A stretch of 64,000 nt of DNA, from contig JAIWNF010000073.1 of NCBI GenBank assembly GCA_025093555.1, positions 124,001 through 188,000 of the forward strand, given 5' to 3'. Each line of letters opens with the position of its first letter. Positions within the stretch are counted from its first letter, which is position 1. The position numbers were made by a program, and so were the translations under genes. Positions 1-10,845 of this stretch are shown here, in pieces. Origin of the DNA: Circinella umbellata. Lineage: Eukaryota; Mucoromycota; Mucoromycetes; Mucorales; Lichtheimiaceae. Below the pieces are notes generated by a model, which was not told where the DNA came from, ran no database searches, and was given only the letters and a program-made list of their open reading frames with translations.

Positions 1-552
1 CTGAAAACAAAAACAGGGTGTAGCTTATACTCTTTACGAAAGCTTACATAAACAAAAAGATCTACCAGATGATTATGTATAATCCAAAGAAAAAAACAGA
101 TATTCTCCGAACCACTAGAAGTGTGGGAGAAAGAAGGTTGGTAACATCAATTACATGGTATAAAATACTAAATTTACTTATTACGTAACATCATGTACAG
201 CCATGTTCAGTAGAAGCTGTCAGTGAGTGGGAAGAAACATGTGCATAGTAGTTCGTGTGTCAGTCTAATTTTTTACCTATATTAAATCTCATAGTGAGCT
301 ACCAATTTTTGATCTATGGCAATAGTAGCAGTACTGTGGTACTACCTAACTTTAGTATTATACTGTTATACTCGAATTCATTACTTTTTTTTTTATTTTC
401 TCCCAAGTATTATTTGCCATAGTAACTGTTTAATCTTTAGCCTTACTTGGAAAAGAAACTTCTTCAAGATGATACTTGTTGGACAAAATAAAAATCAATT
501 TATTAACTTTTATATTATAGTATCAATAGTTTCACAGATAATTTTTGAAAAA
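1..552. other. Intergenic DNA upstream of the GH12 gene
   Basis: AT-rich DNA with no coding signal I trust. A 91-codon open frame at 316-591 has low-complexity hydrophobic content and no family resemblance, so I do not call it. The end of this stretch is the promoter side of the downstream endoglucanase gene. Confidence 0.6.
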
Positions 553-560
553 TATATAAA
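553..560 (+). promoter_or_regulatory. Candidate TATA box of the GH12 gene
   Basis: A TATATAAA match lies 107 bases upstream of the chosen ATG at 667. That spacing would give a 5' leader of roughly 70-80 bases. The call rests on motif and distance only, in an AT-rich genome where chance matches are common. Confidence 0.35.
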
Positions 561-666
561 AGAACAGAATCAAAATGAGCTTGAATTGTAAATATCGTTC
601 CCAAGACAAACAGAAAACAAGCAGCGAGCCTTTATTTTTAATAACCTTTTCTCCAAATCATTTATT

Positions 667-1625
667 ATGCAACTCAAAAAGACAATTATTGGATTTACTA
701 CTCTTGCTACTGCTGCTAGTGTTGCATTAGCCTCCCCTTTGATGAAACGTGATGAATTCTGTGGCCAATGGGACACTGAAGAAAGTGGCAACTTTAAGAT
801 GTAAGTATATTTTTTTCTTTTTATAATTTGTTGTTGAAATAATATATTTTATAATAATAATCAACATATATTAAAAAATGTTTCGTTTTTATTTTATATG
901 TCTTATAAACCAATTAGTTGGAACAATCTTTGGGGTCAAGATAGCGGTAGTGGTTCTCAATGTACTGAAGTTCTCAACGTTAAAGATAGCACCATTTCAT
1001 GGAAAACATCGTGGAGCTGGTCTGGTGGCAAAAACAGTGTAAAATCATACGCTAATGCTGAATACTTATTTGATCCTGTTCAACTTTCTGGCCTCTCCAG
1101 CATTCCTTTTACTTGGAACTGGAAATATACTGGTGGTGGCGATCCCTTTATTTGTAATGTTTCATTTGACATTTGGACTGCGTCCAATGACAGTGATGAT
1201 TATGAATATGAAATCATGATTTGGCTTGCAGCTATTGGTGGTGCTGGTCCCTTGGGTAATGAAGTTGGAAAATTTAGCTATGGGGGTATTGAATGGAGTT
1301 TGTATAAAGGTACCAATGGTGTTCAGCCCGTTTATAGCTTTATTGCTGGTAGTAAAGTTGAGAACATGGATAGTGATGCTTTCCCCTTCCTTTCTCATCT
1401 TGTTGAAAAGGGTTATTTGTCCAATGACCAGTATCTGCGTTCTGTTCAGGTAATACATATATATATAATATTATATCAAATTTAAATTACCAAACAAATA
1501 AGAACATTATTACGTACTAACTGGACATTAATTACTATACTATGTATGTATAGGCGGGAACTGAGCCATTCGAGGGCACAGATGCTGTTTTGGAAACCTC
1601 TACTTATAAAGTTCAAATCAAATAA
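667..1625 (+). CDS. Secreted endo-beta-glucanase, glycoside hydrolase family 12
   Basis: Predicted secreted enzyme that cuts beta-1,4-glucan or xyloglucan. Model: exons 667-800, 918-1449 and 1554-1625 (245 aa, a usual GH12 length). All junctions are GT-AG and in phase, and the second intron holds a perfect TACTAAC branch point. Residues 1-28 form a signal peptide (KK, hydrophobic core) ending in a KR Kex2-like site. The mature part has the GH12 landmarks: WNNLWG near the start, EIMIW with the probable nucleophile Glu, and GTEPFEG near the C-terminus with the probable acid/base Glu. The first exon is too short to show as a long open frame; without it the protein would lack its secretion signal. 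Family assignment is firm; substrate (cellulose or xyloglucan) cannot be told from sequence. It stands alone beside repeat-rich DNA. Confidence 0.88.
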
Positions 1626-2790
1626 TTTATTACGTACAATAGTAAAAAAGAAAAGACCTATTACATAAAATAGTTTTTTATACATGATATAATAATCGCT
1701 TTCTTTTACAATGTGTCTTTTATTACTTCTTTCAAATTTGCTATACTTTATTCATTTATCTATAAATGTCTTACTCTATGTCTTACTTTCTTTTTCTTTT
1801 TTGTACGACATTTAACGATCTATGCTACTTCCAAACTTATTCAAAATTGTCTTGATCAAAATATTCACGAGCAATTTGGTAAATATAATCCCTAGATACT
1901 TTACTTGTGGCTATGATCTGTGTCATTCAGAGGCAGATTTTTTTTCAGACTATAATAATGATGTATTAATACAATAAAGGTGTATCCATGCGTATAATGG
2001 ACCGAGTAGGAGAAAAAAAATCATATTCTCATTTTATGATATTTCTATACTGTTGATTATTGTATCTTTTGAGTATTAAAATATAATCAGCTAAACGGAT
2101 AGAGGAATAAGTATGTCAAAATATTTGATCCTCTTGTGCTTTTATTCAGTTTGACAAACATGCTGTACGGTGTATCTCAATTAGAAATGTTAAATTCCAC
2201 TTCTTACAGAAGAATACTCAAGAAAGCATATTGTACCAAAACATCCCTCAAAAAGCACGTTTTCCGATGTTATTTGTTTACAAAAAATATATATCACACG
2301 AATTCTATGTATCCCGGTATTGTTTCTAGTTCCAAATTATATGCGCTACTCATAAAAGAGTTTGTGTTACTGGGTTATACATATATATATTGGCACTTTC
2401 AATATATATAGTGTTTTGATCCATTGAAAGACTTATAGAACAAAAAAGTATAAACTGTTAAAAACTTCTAAAGGCAAACATATTTCGGATGCTTGATTCA
2501 TCCAATACAACTTTCTTTTGACAGTTTCAGTTATTCTCAGTCGCTTGATCTTCTTTTCACTTTTGAACTGACTTATTCATGATAACAATACTAAGCTCAA
2601 GTGTAATAATGTTTTATCATATACCATAATATTTGAATTTACCTTTTACCAGAACTTATTTTTATGAGATTGAGATTTGAAGAATCGGGAGCCAAGGTAA
2701 ATGCACTTGTAGTTACGTTGTTTCACAAAACCACGGTAAATGAGCTGATTTATATTTGTCACATTATCAAGTAGTATCTTTTCAAATTTT
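1626..2790. other. Intergenic, nothing recognised
   Basis: Downstream of the GH12 stop the DNA is AT-rich, with only short open frames (1713-1895, 2136-2411) that lack recognisable motifs. No RNA gene or repeat was seen. Confidence 0.5.
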
Positions 2791-3170
2791 TCTTTTCATC
2801 AAGAATTCGATGAAATGTTCTATACATATTCTAATGCGGGGCATTTAACACTGTTGTTACCCATTATTTTGCTGTTTTCGTTTTTTCTTATTACTTTGTT
2901 GCAGCTTGTGGCTTTCAAAGGGACATCAGCAAGTTCACATATGGCACCGAGAATAGAAATGGATACATTACATTGCAAAAGAATTAGAGCCCAAGCAGAA
3001 CTTTTTCTCTTGGGTTGACTAAAAATCACAATGTATAGGAAGGCTTAAACCAAATTCATCGAAAACTCAAATGGGTAACGAGTTAAATTCAGGATTATTG
3101 CTCCAACGATTAATCAACTTTGAGCGTTTATCCAGTGTCATCTTAGACATTGTTAGCTTTTCATGATTCT
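2790..3170 (-). pseudogene. Relic of a Tc1/mariner-type transposase
   Basis: On the minus strand, about 2825-3029 encodes SISILGAICELADVPLKAT. This matches the core of the Tc1-type transposase at 54.6 kb (SISILGAICEKEVIDLT). Just upstream, around 3040-3075 in another frame, VFDEFGLSLPIHCDF resembles the segment around the first catalytic Asp of that transposase (VFIDEAGFNMHIRRNFG). Downstream, EHFIEFL at about 2800 resembles EHFKEFI in the better copy. Stops and frame changes separate the pieces, so this is a dead remnant. Its inverted repeats were not found. Confidence 0.5.
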
Positions 3171-3548
3171 TTAAGGCTAGACCCGCTTTGTCAACAAAGG
3201 TATATGGAGACCCGTTCGGTGGTTATTAAAATGCCATCGAAATTCTTGACATAGCATCTCGAGGATTCGAAATATTATTCTGAAAAGTGTATTTATCAAG
3301 TAATCGATCAGGCACTCAATGATAATGTCCAACCAAAAGTAAGGCTACTCTTTGTAGTAATATCAGTCTCAGCGACAGTGTCAAAAAGAATTACTGCATT
3401 GTTGAAAACTGTTACTTTCCGTACGAATCACGTGCTTCACCTTCTCAACAAGGTAAAGGTAATAATGCTAACCAAGTAACGGATAAATTATATATTTTTT
3501 CCTTGTTTATAAAAATGGGAGGCTGGAAGGGAGTTTTTTCACTACAAT

Positions 3549-3872
3549 TTTTTAATTGTAAGGGCCACCGCGATCTATATTCTCGCTTAGATCAGCCCGA
3601 GTTTTCATAGATGCGAAGCTGGGTATAATGTAAGCCTTAACGAGTTTGCTCAAATTCACGCTTGTCTCCCTATGTTCGCGAAATTTATATTCACATTGTG
3701 ACATTTCTACTTATCTTTTTTTAATTATAAGGTTTACTGTGATCTATATTCTCGCTTAGATCAGCCCGAGTTTTCATAGATGCGAAGCTGGGTATAACGT
3801 AAGCTTTACCGAGTTTGCTCAAATTCACGTTTCTCTCCCTATGTTCGCGAAATTTATATTAGCATTGTGTTT
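3549..3872. repeat. Two-copy tandem direct repeat, period about 169 bp
   Basis: The segment beginning GATCTATATTCTCGCTTAG at 3572 recurs at 3741 with only scattered differences. It runs through a shared TTCATAGATGCGAAGCTGGG core to CTCCCTATGTTCGCGAAATT. Each unit opens with an imperfect GATCT...AGATC palindrome. No protein or RNA identity was recognised. Confidence 0.85.
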
Positions 3873-4640
3873 TTTATGTAAGTTTAGGCAAGCATCACCT
3901 TATACATATGTACATTTGCACATCTTTTTGTGGAGAGATAATAATTTAGATAAAAAATGTTTGACATTAATTACCAAGATCCGTTATGCTTGTTTTATAT
4001 CTGTTTGTCCAAGGATGAATGCTCATTTATTTGTGCTTATGTTTGACGTAAGTAGTATCACTTCAAAGTACATATCATGTTTTGTGATGGAGGTGGAAAT
4101 ATAGTCAAAAGGAATAATTCAGTGTTAAACTCGAGGTTTCAACAAGATGTACGTAGTTGAAAGGCCAATATACCACAAAACCTTTATATTTGTCTATGAA
4201 ATGGCCACTGAGATTATTCAAAATGCATTGTACCATATACTTTTTTTCCTACTGCAAATGTCGCATTATCTTTGATAAACCACTATTGTAGTCAATTGAA
4301 AATAAAATATAATAAGGATAACTAAACATTTAAGGCAACTTAAAAGATATCGTTTAATTGTTCAATGAAGAAGAAAATATTTAGATGTCGTTTAACTAAC
4401 ATGGTAATAATGATGATAATATAAAGAAAATGGTTATGGATTGAATATGTACATTTATGTGAATGAATGATATGATAATGTGGATACAACTACTTGTTAA
4501 GATAGTGATTGAAAGATGTGATGGTGAAATACCTTATTACCCAGTTATGATATTATACACTTATGTACACGAACGAGCTGAATGCTTTGCACGATCGAAA
4601 ATTTAATTTATAGAAATAACATATAAGAAGTGAAGATTAA
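3873..4640. other. Intergenic, nothing recognised
   Basis: AT-rich sequence between the 169-bp repeat and the minisatellite. An 87-codon open frame (3841-4104) overlaps the repeat and has no recognisable features. Confidence 0.5.
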
Positions 4641-4644
4641 AAAG

Positions 4645-4790
4645 TTATTGTATGTGTTAAAAATATGTGTGATATGTGCTAAAAAATATGTGTGATGTGT
4701 GTTGAAAACATGTGTGATGTGTGTTAAAAATGTGTGATGTGTTAAAATATAGCTATGTGTTAAAAATGTGTTTAAAAGTGTTAAAGAAAT
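4645..4790. repeat. Degenerate minisatellite of GTGTTAAAAATATGTGTG-type units
   Basis: Imperfect units built from GTGTTAAAAATATGTGTGAT. The same kind of array lies at 10617-10845. Both arrays flank the 3' end of a copy of the same gene family, so the array is part of the duplicated block. Confidence 0.75.
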
Positions 4791-4914
4791 ATAAGGATGA
4801 TTATTATTTTTTTGGTTTTTTTTATGTGCGAATGGTACTAGAGGAATAAAGATATGTAGTTAAGAAGATATAATGAAATTGGTAATAATATAATTGTCAA
4901 GATATATTAATTGA

Positions 4915-6490
4915 TTTTATCAGTTTTGCGTTTACGGTTGTCTGACTAGTCTGATTTCGGCTGGATTGAAGAGTTGTGGATGGTGCAAATGTAATAAATG
5001 ATAAAGGAAGTACAACGTGTTCTTCTTTTTTTTTGTAATCTTGAACTGTAATTTTCCTTTGGCTTTGATTTTGTAGGATGAACCTAACTTTGTCATGGTT
5101 TCTACAATTGTTTTTTATTAAGAATGGCTTATATATTTTGACATGGTCTAATATATTTAAGCACATACCTTTGCTTGTGATGTTAGAGTCAACATGGGGA
5201 TGATCTCTGCAGCTAACGACTTTACACTCATCGGAACTTTATACTCTTCTGTTTCTTGTACGCGACAAACATATCCTTTCGGACAATCCATTAAAGAAAG
5301 TTTCATTCGACGTCCTATAGGTTATGAATTGTTTAAACATCTCTTCCAAATAGATGTTTTATATCATGTATATCAAACTATATTCTTACCTGTATGATAA
5401 AGACAGACAACTTTTATTTTTCGGGTGATTTTCAAATCGTGATTGATTTCTTGGGTTATACGATTGAAAAGGTCTTTCATCATTCTCGGGCTGTGTAGAT
5501 AAGTCTCTACTACTTCCTTCTTACTAGCTACTGCATCGTCCGACTTTCCTGGCTCCGATCAACCATATTCAATATCATCTTTTATAATTGAAAGATCGGG
5601 CCAACTAGCACTTCTTTCGTTGTCAACTTTATTTGTGTCCGTTATATTACGATTTGCGTTGACACGAGCGGATGATACCATGCATGTTCGATTCCTTGGG
5701 TGCTAGTTGTAGCTTATGTTAGTAGAAAGAAAAAAGCGATTTGTTAGGATAATATAATAACGAATGAGTAACATACCTTCCAGGAATCACTTTGATATCG
5801 TAGAAGCACCTATCTAAAACAGACCAGAGTGTGGATACAAAGTCGATTTCACTGCTGTTTGGTAAGATATTTGCTACAAATTCACCTTTAGGGCAACCCC
5901 AGCAGCGGTTGTAAAATACATTTTTTGTAAAATAGAACCCGCAATTCATCTCCAGCAGCGGTTGTACGGGGAGGCAAAATAGATCTGCTGGAAAAAAAAT
6001 GACAATCGTTCACGCACTCAGGGGATGTAAAATAATAGCAACCCACTGATGGAGAAAAATCATCTGGGTTGCTAAAACGAGTTTATTTTGACTCTAAAAT
6101 AGAAACGATTATACCTCCACTGCTGGGGTTGCCCATTATAATAGCTAAATAATTGTGTCAATGCAAATAGTATCCAATAAATGTTGTAATTTGTGCGATA
6201 ATCGTAATGTCCAGCCTCATAAACTACATCACTCAAAGCATCAAGCAGGTGTTCTTCTTTTCGCTTATCGTCTTCTTCTTTTTGTTTTATATCTTCTTCT
6301 TTTCGTTTATCGTCTTCTCTATGCCGTTCATTATTTTTTCAATCTTTTCTTCTAAGGCTGCAAGCAAGTCTACAGCGTCCTGTTGTATATCTGGCAGGTC
6401 TTCGCAATCCATTATTTCGTCTAGTTCATCTTTCGAAAATTCACCTGTCCATACTTCATCGTCAATGGATAACACAAATGAATGAACTGG
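4915..6490 (-). pseudogene. Copy 1 of an uncharacterised Mucoromycota-type multi-exon gene family (broken)
   Basis: Minus-strand, closely similar copy of the 3' two-thirds of the gene at 10969-14113. Visible segments in order are LSIDDEVWTGEFSKDELDE (6475-6430), FVANILPNSSEIDFVSTLW (near 5870-5815), RNRTC...NANRN-type and RPDL-type segments (5700-5600), and MDCPKGYVCRVQETEEY plus SLAAEIIPMLTLTSQAK (5300-5170). It is dead: a TGA replaces the Cys codon after EYG in the conserved acidic motif (about 5565), the last exon is frame-shifted relative to copy 2, a low-complexity CTTCTTCTTTT expansion disrupts the frame near 6260-6320, and a 245-bp element (5891-6135) sits in an exon. The 5' exons found in copy 2 are missing. 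Confidence 0.75.
5891..6135. mobile_element. 245-bp TIR element (MITE) with TTA target duplication
   Basis: The ends are inverted repeats of about 18 bp: GGGCAACCCCAGCAGCGG on the left and the reverse complement, with one mismatch, on the right. TTA flanks both sides (5888-5890 and 6136-6138), the usual 3-bp target of PIF/Harbinger elements. Removing the element plus one TTA restores SYYKGEFVANIL on the minus strand, aligning with SYYKFDVIANIL in copy 2. A nested pair of similar arms (GCAACCCACTGATGG and CATCTGGGTTGC) lies inside. It encodes no protein, so it is non-autonomous. Confidence 0.85.
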
Positions 6491-6876
6491 ATTATAGATT
6501 ACATGAAAAGAACAGTAGAAGACCTGGCTTATATTGCCAAGTCAGTGGTAAGGGAATTGAGAATTGTTTTTCTTTTTCATTAGTTATCTTTTAAACAATA
6601 GAAAGAAATAGGTCCTTTTGGGCAGGTACTAAAGGTCGTGCCATCCTGCGGTCGTGCCACCCCCCCCATGACTGCGTTTATTTTATTCCGCTGTCCTTGG
6701 TCGTTTCCTTACTACCCTGCCCTGCCGTAAAAATTGTACCTTCTCATAGATAATATTTTCCAACATATAATGACGTTAAAAAAAGATAAAGAGGACCAAA
6801 TGTATATCTATAAGATAAACTATTTCCCAAAAATCATATTTGGAATTGTAATAATGTATAAGTCAAGTTAACATAC

Positions 6877-8688
6877 CACTTAGGGAATATATATTCCACA
6901 AAAGCTCCAATTTTTTCCAAAAAAAGTCCAACTCCAGAATAGCTATTCGCAACTTAATCAGTTGGATGTTTTTTGGAAGTTAGTTTGAAAGCTTTCTGGA
7001 AATTTTTTAGAAAAAAATGGAAATACGTAATATATACTAGTAATCGAACATAAAATAGTGATATAAAATAGGTAATTAAATAGATTATAATAGATTGATT
7101 TTATTGCGTATGGATATCATGCCAAAATTTAATTTATTTGAATATATAAAAATGTAGCAACAGTAATAAAAGAAAAAACAATAATTTTTTCTGCTCTAAT
7201 TTTTTCTTCTTCGTCAATGTCGTCTTCATCATCATCATCCTTATTTTCGTTGCCAGCACTTTCATCATAAACGTAATATTCATAATTATCTGAATTATTA
7301 TGACTTTTAAAACTAGTGGTACTAGTACAGTCATTTTAATACATACTTGTTATTCTTTTGTTGGTTTTAAGCGCTCTTGAGTATTATTTGGTTTATTGCT
7401 GTCTACAACAAGTTAATAAAATTATCAAAAAAGAACTGTTAATATATTTTACGTATCAGGGTCATTTAATCAAATTTGTGCATATTCAAATTAAATTGTG
7501 CCTAGATTTACCAGTATGAGGCGCACATTTCAAAATACACATAATCCTATCGAATCATATAGGTATTTTTTTTTGGCAAAAAAAGAAAGAAGGAATAGCA
7601 CTATATCTGTCACGAAATAAATGTTTACAATGAATGGCGTGGATAAAAAACGCGAAAAAACAAACAAAGGGAAAAGAAGTGAGAATAGACCATACTATCC
7701 TGTATCCTTTTTTTTTCTTTTATATGTTTGGTTTTTCAATTATTACGCGACCTGTTATGATCCTTGATGAGCTACTGTCATTTATTGGTTTTATATTTTT
7801 GTGGTTGTTGATTTTCAAGAATGTTGGGTAAATGCTCACAGATCTTGTTATTAGTTTTAATCTCTTTATACTCCTTTGACTTTGCTAGTTAAGATTTTAC
7901 GTAAGGTCAGTATACATTCGTGGAACGGCCAGAGATAACTTAACTATGACATCCACTGTATCATTTATTTACTTTATTATTAGTAATTTTACTATTTGTA
8001 CTTTTATTGACTTTTTTTTATGAAGACACCATGGTGATATTGAAAAAAAAATACCGAGTTGAAGAAAGAGAAAGAGATGCTCCGAGTTAGGATTATTGAG
8101 AAAAAAAATTACTCATCATGTGTGTCCCCAATCAATGGTAGACTGTTAAATATCAGACTATACAAACCTGTTTTAGATAACTGAATAAACAAACAACAGT
8201 GATAAATAAATATTAGTGAAGCATATGACTATATTATAAACATATAATATTTTATTATTCATTTTTTTCACGTGTAGAAATGTATATTTAAACGGTTGTT
8301 ATGATTTATATACTCGAGAATTCATGTATAGAAGCGTTTTACATGATTTGGACGACCTTTTTTTCTAATCGAACGGGGATGGAGTTTTTCTAGAAAAAAG
8401 TGGAGTTATTATGGAATTTTGACATCTTCAATTTTTTCTACATATAGAAATGGAATGAGAATACATATTTAAACAGTTGCTATGATTTATATACTCGAGA
8501 ATTCATGTATAGAAGCGTTTTACATGATTTGAACGACCTTTTTTTCTAATCGAACGGGGATGGAGTTTTTCTAGAAAAAAGTGGAGTTTTGAAAAATATA
8601 TTTTTTGGAGAAGATATGCATATTTTTTGGAATTTGGACACTTTTTGGAAAAAATTGAACTTTTTGTGGAATATTAATTCCCTAAGTG
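6877..8688. mobile_element. 1.8-kb TIR element nested in the GTCGTGCC element
   Basis: The left end CACTTAGGGAATATATATTC and the reverse complement of the right end (CACTTAGGGAATTAATATTC) pair, and the similarity continues through CCACAAAA and AATTTTTTCC. TAC flanks both sides (6874-6876 and 8689-8691), a plausible 3-bp target duplication. Inside, the minus strand near 7330-7140 has a short acidic stretch (KDDDDEDDIDEEEKIRAEK) that could be a remnant of an element protein. No transposase was recognised. Confidence 0.65.
8274..8590. repeat. Direct repeat of about 130 bp, offset 181 bp
   Basis: The stretch from ATATTTAAAC through ATACTCGAGAATTCATGTAT to ATGGAGTTTTTCTAGAAAAA occurs twice (about 8285-8410 and 8465-8590) with very few differences. 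It lies inside the 1.8-kb nested element, so it is probably a subterminal tandem duplication of that element. Confidence 0.8.
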
Positions 8689-8998
8689 TACGTGTCATGT
8701 ACTTCCTTTAACCAAAAGTAATACTTACATTGGTAAAGAGGGTTTGAGTAAAAGATATCCATTACGTATTACGTGATAAATAAGAGTAATCTATCATCTA
8801 TACACAGATGTGATCTTATTATTGTAAAGCTCATATATCATAAATCAAGTGTCAATGGGCAGCTAGGATAGTAAGGCGTGACCGAAGACAGCGGAGTCAA
8901 ATTATGGGGGGATGGCACGACCGCAGGATGGCACGACTTTTGGTTGCTCTCGTCCTTTCGTCGTATTACCACTGACGTAAAAATTGAAGAGGGTGTTT

Positions 8999-9204
8999 AT
9001 TTTGCGCACCCTAATTTTTACTTTTGCGCATTAACCTTTACTATTTTTACAAATAAACTTCCTTACAATTGTTGTAAAACATAGTTATTTCTTAATAATC
9101 TTAATATTTAATGCCATTATCAAATACACTTAAGAACATTATCAATATTCATTTTCGAAATAGTTTTATATGCGTAAAAATAAAATTAGGCTGCGCAAAA
9201 AAAT
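8999..9204. mobile_element. About 205-bp MITE with TTTTGCGCA ends, Tc1-like TIRs
   Basis: Left TTTTGCGCACCCTAATTTTT followed by CTTTTGCGCATT; the right end, reverse complemented, reads TTTTTGCGCAGCCTAATTTT followed by TTTTACGCAT. The spaced GCG motifs in poly-T resemble the ends of the Tc1-type element at 53.65-55.19 kb. TA dinucleotides lie near both ends, but the exact target duplication is ambiguous in AT-rich DNA. Confidence 0.65.
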
Positions 9205-10018
9205 TAATTGTAAAGCGCTCAGTGAAATGTCCATTGAAAGAGTGTCAACCAGTTCTTATAAAAATTCTTTAAAGACATTTAATGACATTTAAAGATACTT
9301 GAGTATGCACTGTAATCATATTATTTAAAGACATATATGCAAAGATTATTATACTATATAATTAGTACCCAATTAAAAATTAAATAGAAAGACAAAACCC
9401 ATCTACAGACAATCCCCGTTAATTTCATGGGGTCATTTTTTATTTTCTTTTGTGAAATCTACGAATTTTTTGTACGAGAATGTGCATATAATGGATACTT
9501 TAGCTCACTGTTGTATATTTTTTAAAGTATCAAAGTATGTATTAACTAACCAATTATTTCTATGTGCTTGTTCATAACGCATTTTTTAATTACTTCGCGT
9601 TCTTATTTGAGCACATCTATAACTTTTTTTATTGAAGAAAAAAAAAAAAAAACTATGTACAGTCCCAAGAGGTGCAGAGATAATTTATTTTTATATAACT
9701 CCATTTTTTCAATCTCTCTATTTTTTGATCTATACATACCCAAACTCGATGGCAGTAACCAAATCTGACGTTGAATTGACAGCTGAACAATATAGTATTC
9801 TGGCTGATAAGAAATTAAAAACGTAACCCACGAACCATGACAAAGGGATCACTAGCATTAATGGGTTTAAAACAAGTTTGACTTGTTTAAGGCACCTGAT
9901 ACGTATTAGTACAATATCCAAAGGTTTAACTTAAAAAGAGAAAATAAACTCTTATGAGAAAACATGCAAGTGGCGTAACCTATCCTGTATACTAATTTAA
10001 TTCCAATAATTAATTTTA

Positions 10019-10481
10019 GGGAATTGCTACGTACGGACATCCCAAAAGCATACTATATTAGGTAATTTCAATTCTTATGGACACCCTACTTTTATATTTT
10101 TTCAAAGATGCATAACAATCTGATGTAATTACGTCGCATTGAGCCATTTAGACACTATATATGCAGTTATTATCGTTATATAACTTAAAGATGTTATGAA
10201 ACTTATATTAGCAGTTCATCTTTTATAAGTATCCTTCAATATTTCTTATCTTCTCTCACTATACCGTTATGTACACAAGTGAGAGCTGTAGTCCACATGG
10301 AGACAAGACAAACAAGGAATAATGTATATTTTTAACGATATGTATGAGTGGTCAAATAAGGAGCGGTATTGGTGTTGATAACACTGATACTATAGTTTGT
10401 ATGGTCTAAAAACTTGTTTGACAAAATTTTATTTGTGGGGTGTCTGTAAGACGAAAATATGGAATATCCGTAGCAATTCCC
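10019..10481. mobile_element. 463-bp MITE with TTA target duplication
   Basis: Left end GGGAATTGCTACGTACGGAC; the right end read on the other strand is GGGAATTGCTACGGATATTC. TTA flanks both ends exactly (10016-10018 and 10482-10484), as in PIF/Harbinger elements. A second inner pair of arms contains GGACACCC. No coding capacity was seen. Confidence 0.82.
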
Positions 10482-10616
10482 TTAATTATACTGCAAGCAA
10501 GTGAACAGATAACTTCAATATAAAAGATAAAATAAATTCTTGGTTTTTGCGCGCTGAACCGGACGTTAAATGTGACTCAATTCTTTTTGATGTTTAAGAA
10601 TTACGGATTAAGAAGG

Positions 10617-10845
10617 TATGTATAATATGTGTGAAAAATATGTATTTATGTGTTAAAAAATATGTGTGTTAAGAATATGTGTGTTGAGAATATGTGTGCT
10701 AAGAATATGTGTGCTAAGAGTATGTGTGTTAAGAATATGTGTGCTAAAATATGTGTGATATGTGTTTATAAAAATGTGATTATACGTGATTATACGTGTT
10801 AAAAATATGTGATTTGTTAAAAATGTGATCAATGTGTTAAAGATA
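10617..10845. repeat. Minisatellite of AATATGTGTGTTAAG-type units
   Basis: About twelve imperfect units of roughly 15-17 bp, such as TAAGAATATGTGTGTTAAGA. It is homologous to the array at 4645-4790 and sits in the same place relative to the 3' end of the gene copy. Confidence 0.8.

Larger units (their letters stand above)
6634..8938. mobile_element. 2.3-kb TIR-bounded segment with GTCGTGCCATCC ends
   Basis: GGTCGTGCCATCCTGCGGTC at 6634 is mirrored by its reverse complement at 8918-8937. Each end carries the GTCGTGCCA motif twice, then a C-rich stretch, then CCGCTGTC(C/T)T(T/C)GGTC. The similarity therefore extends inward for about 70-90 bp with gaps. The flanks do not show a clear target duplication, so exact borders are uncertain. 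Most of the interior is a second element (6877-8688), so this one is probably a short element split by a nested insertion. Confidence 0.65.

Noticed and set aside
316..591. 91-codon open frame upstream of GH12
   Set aside because: Hydrophobic low-complexity translation, no homology landmarks, and it overlaps the likely promoter and leader of the endoglucanase.
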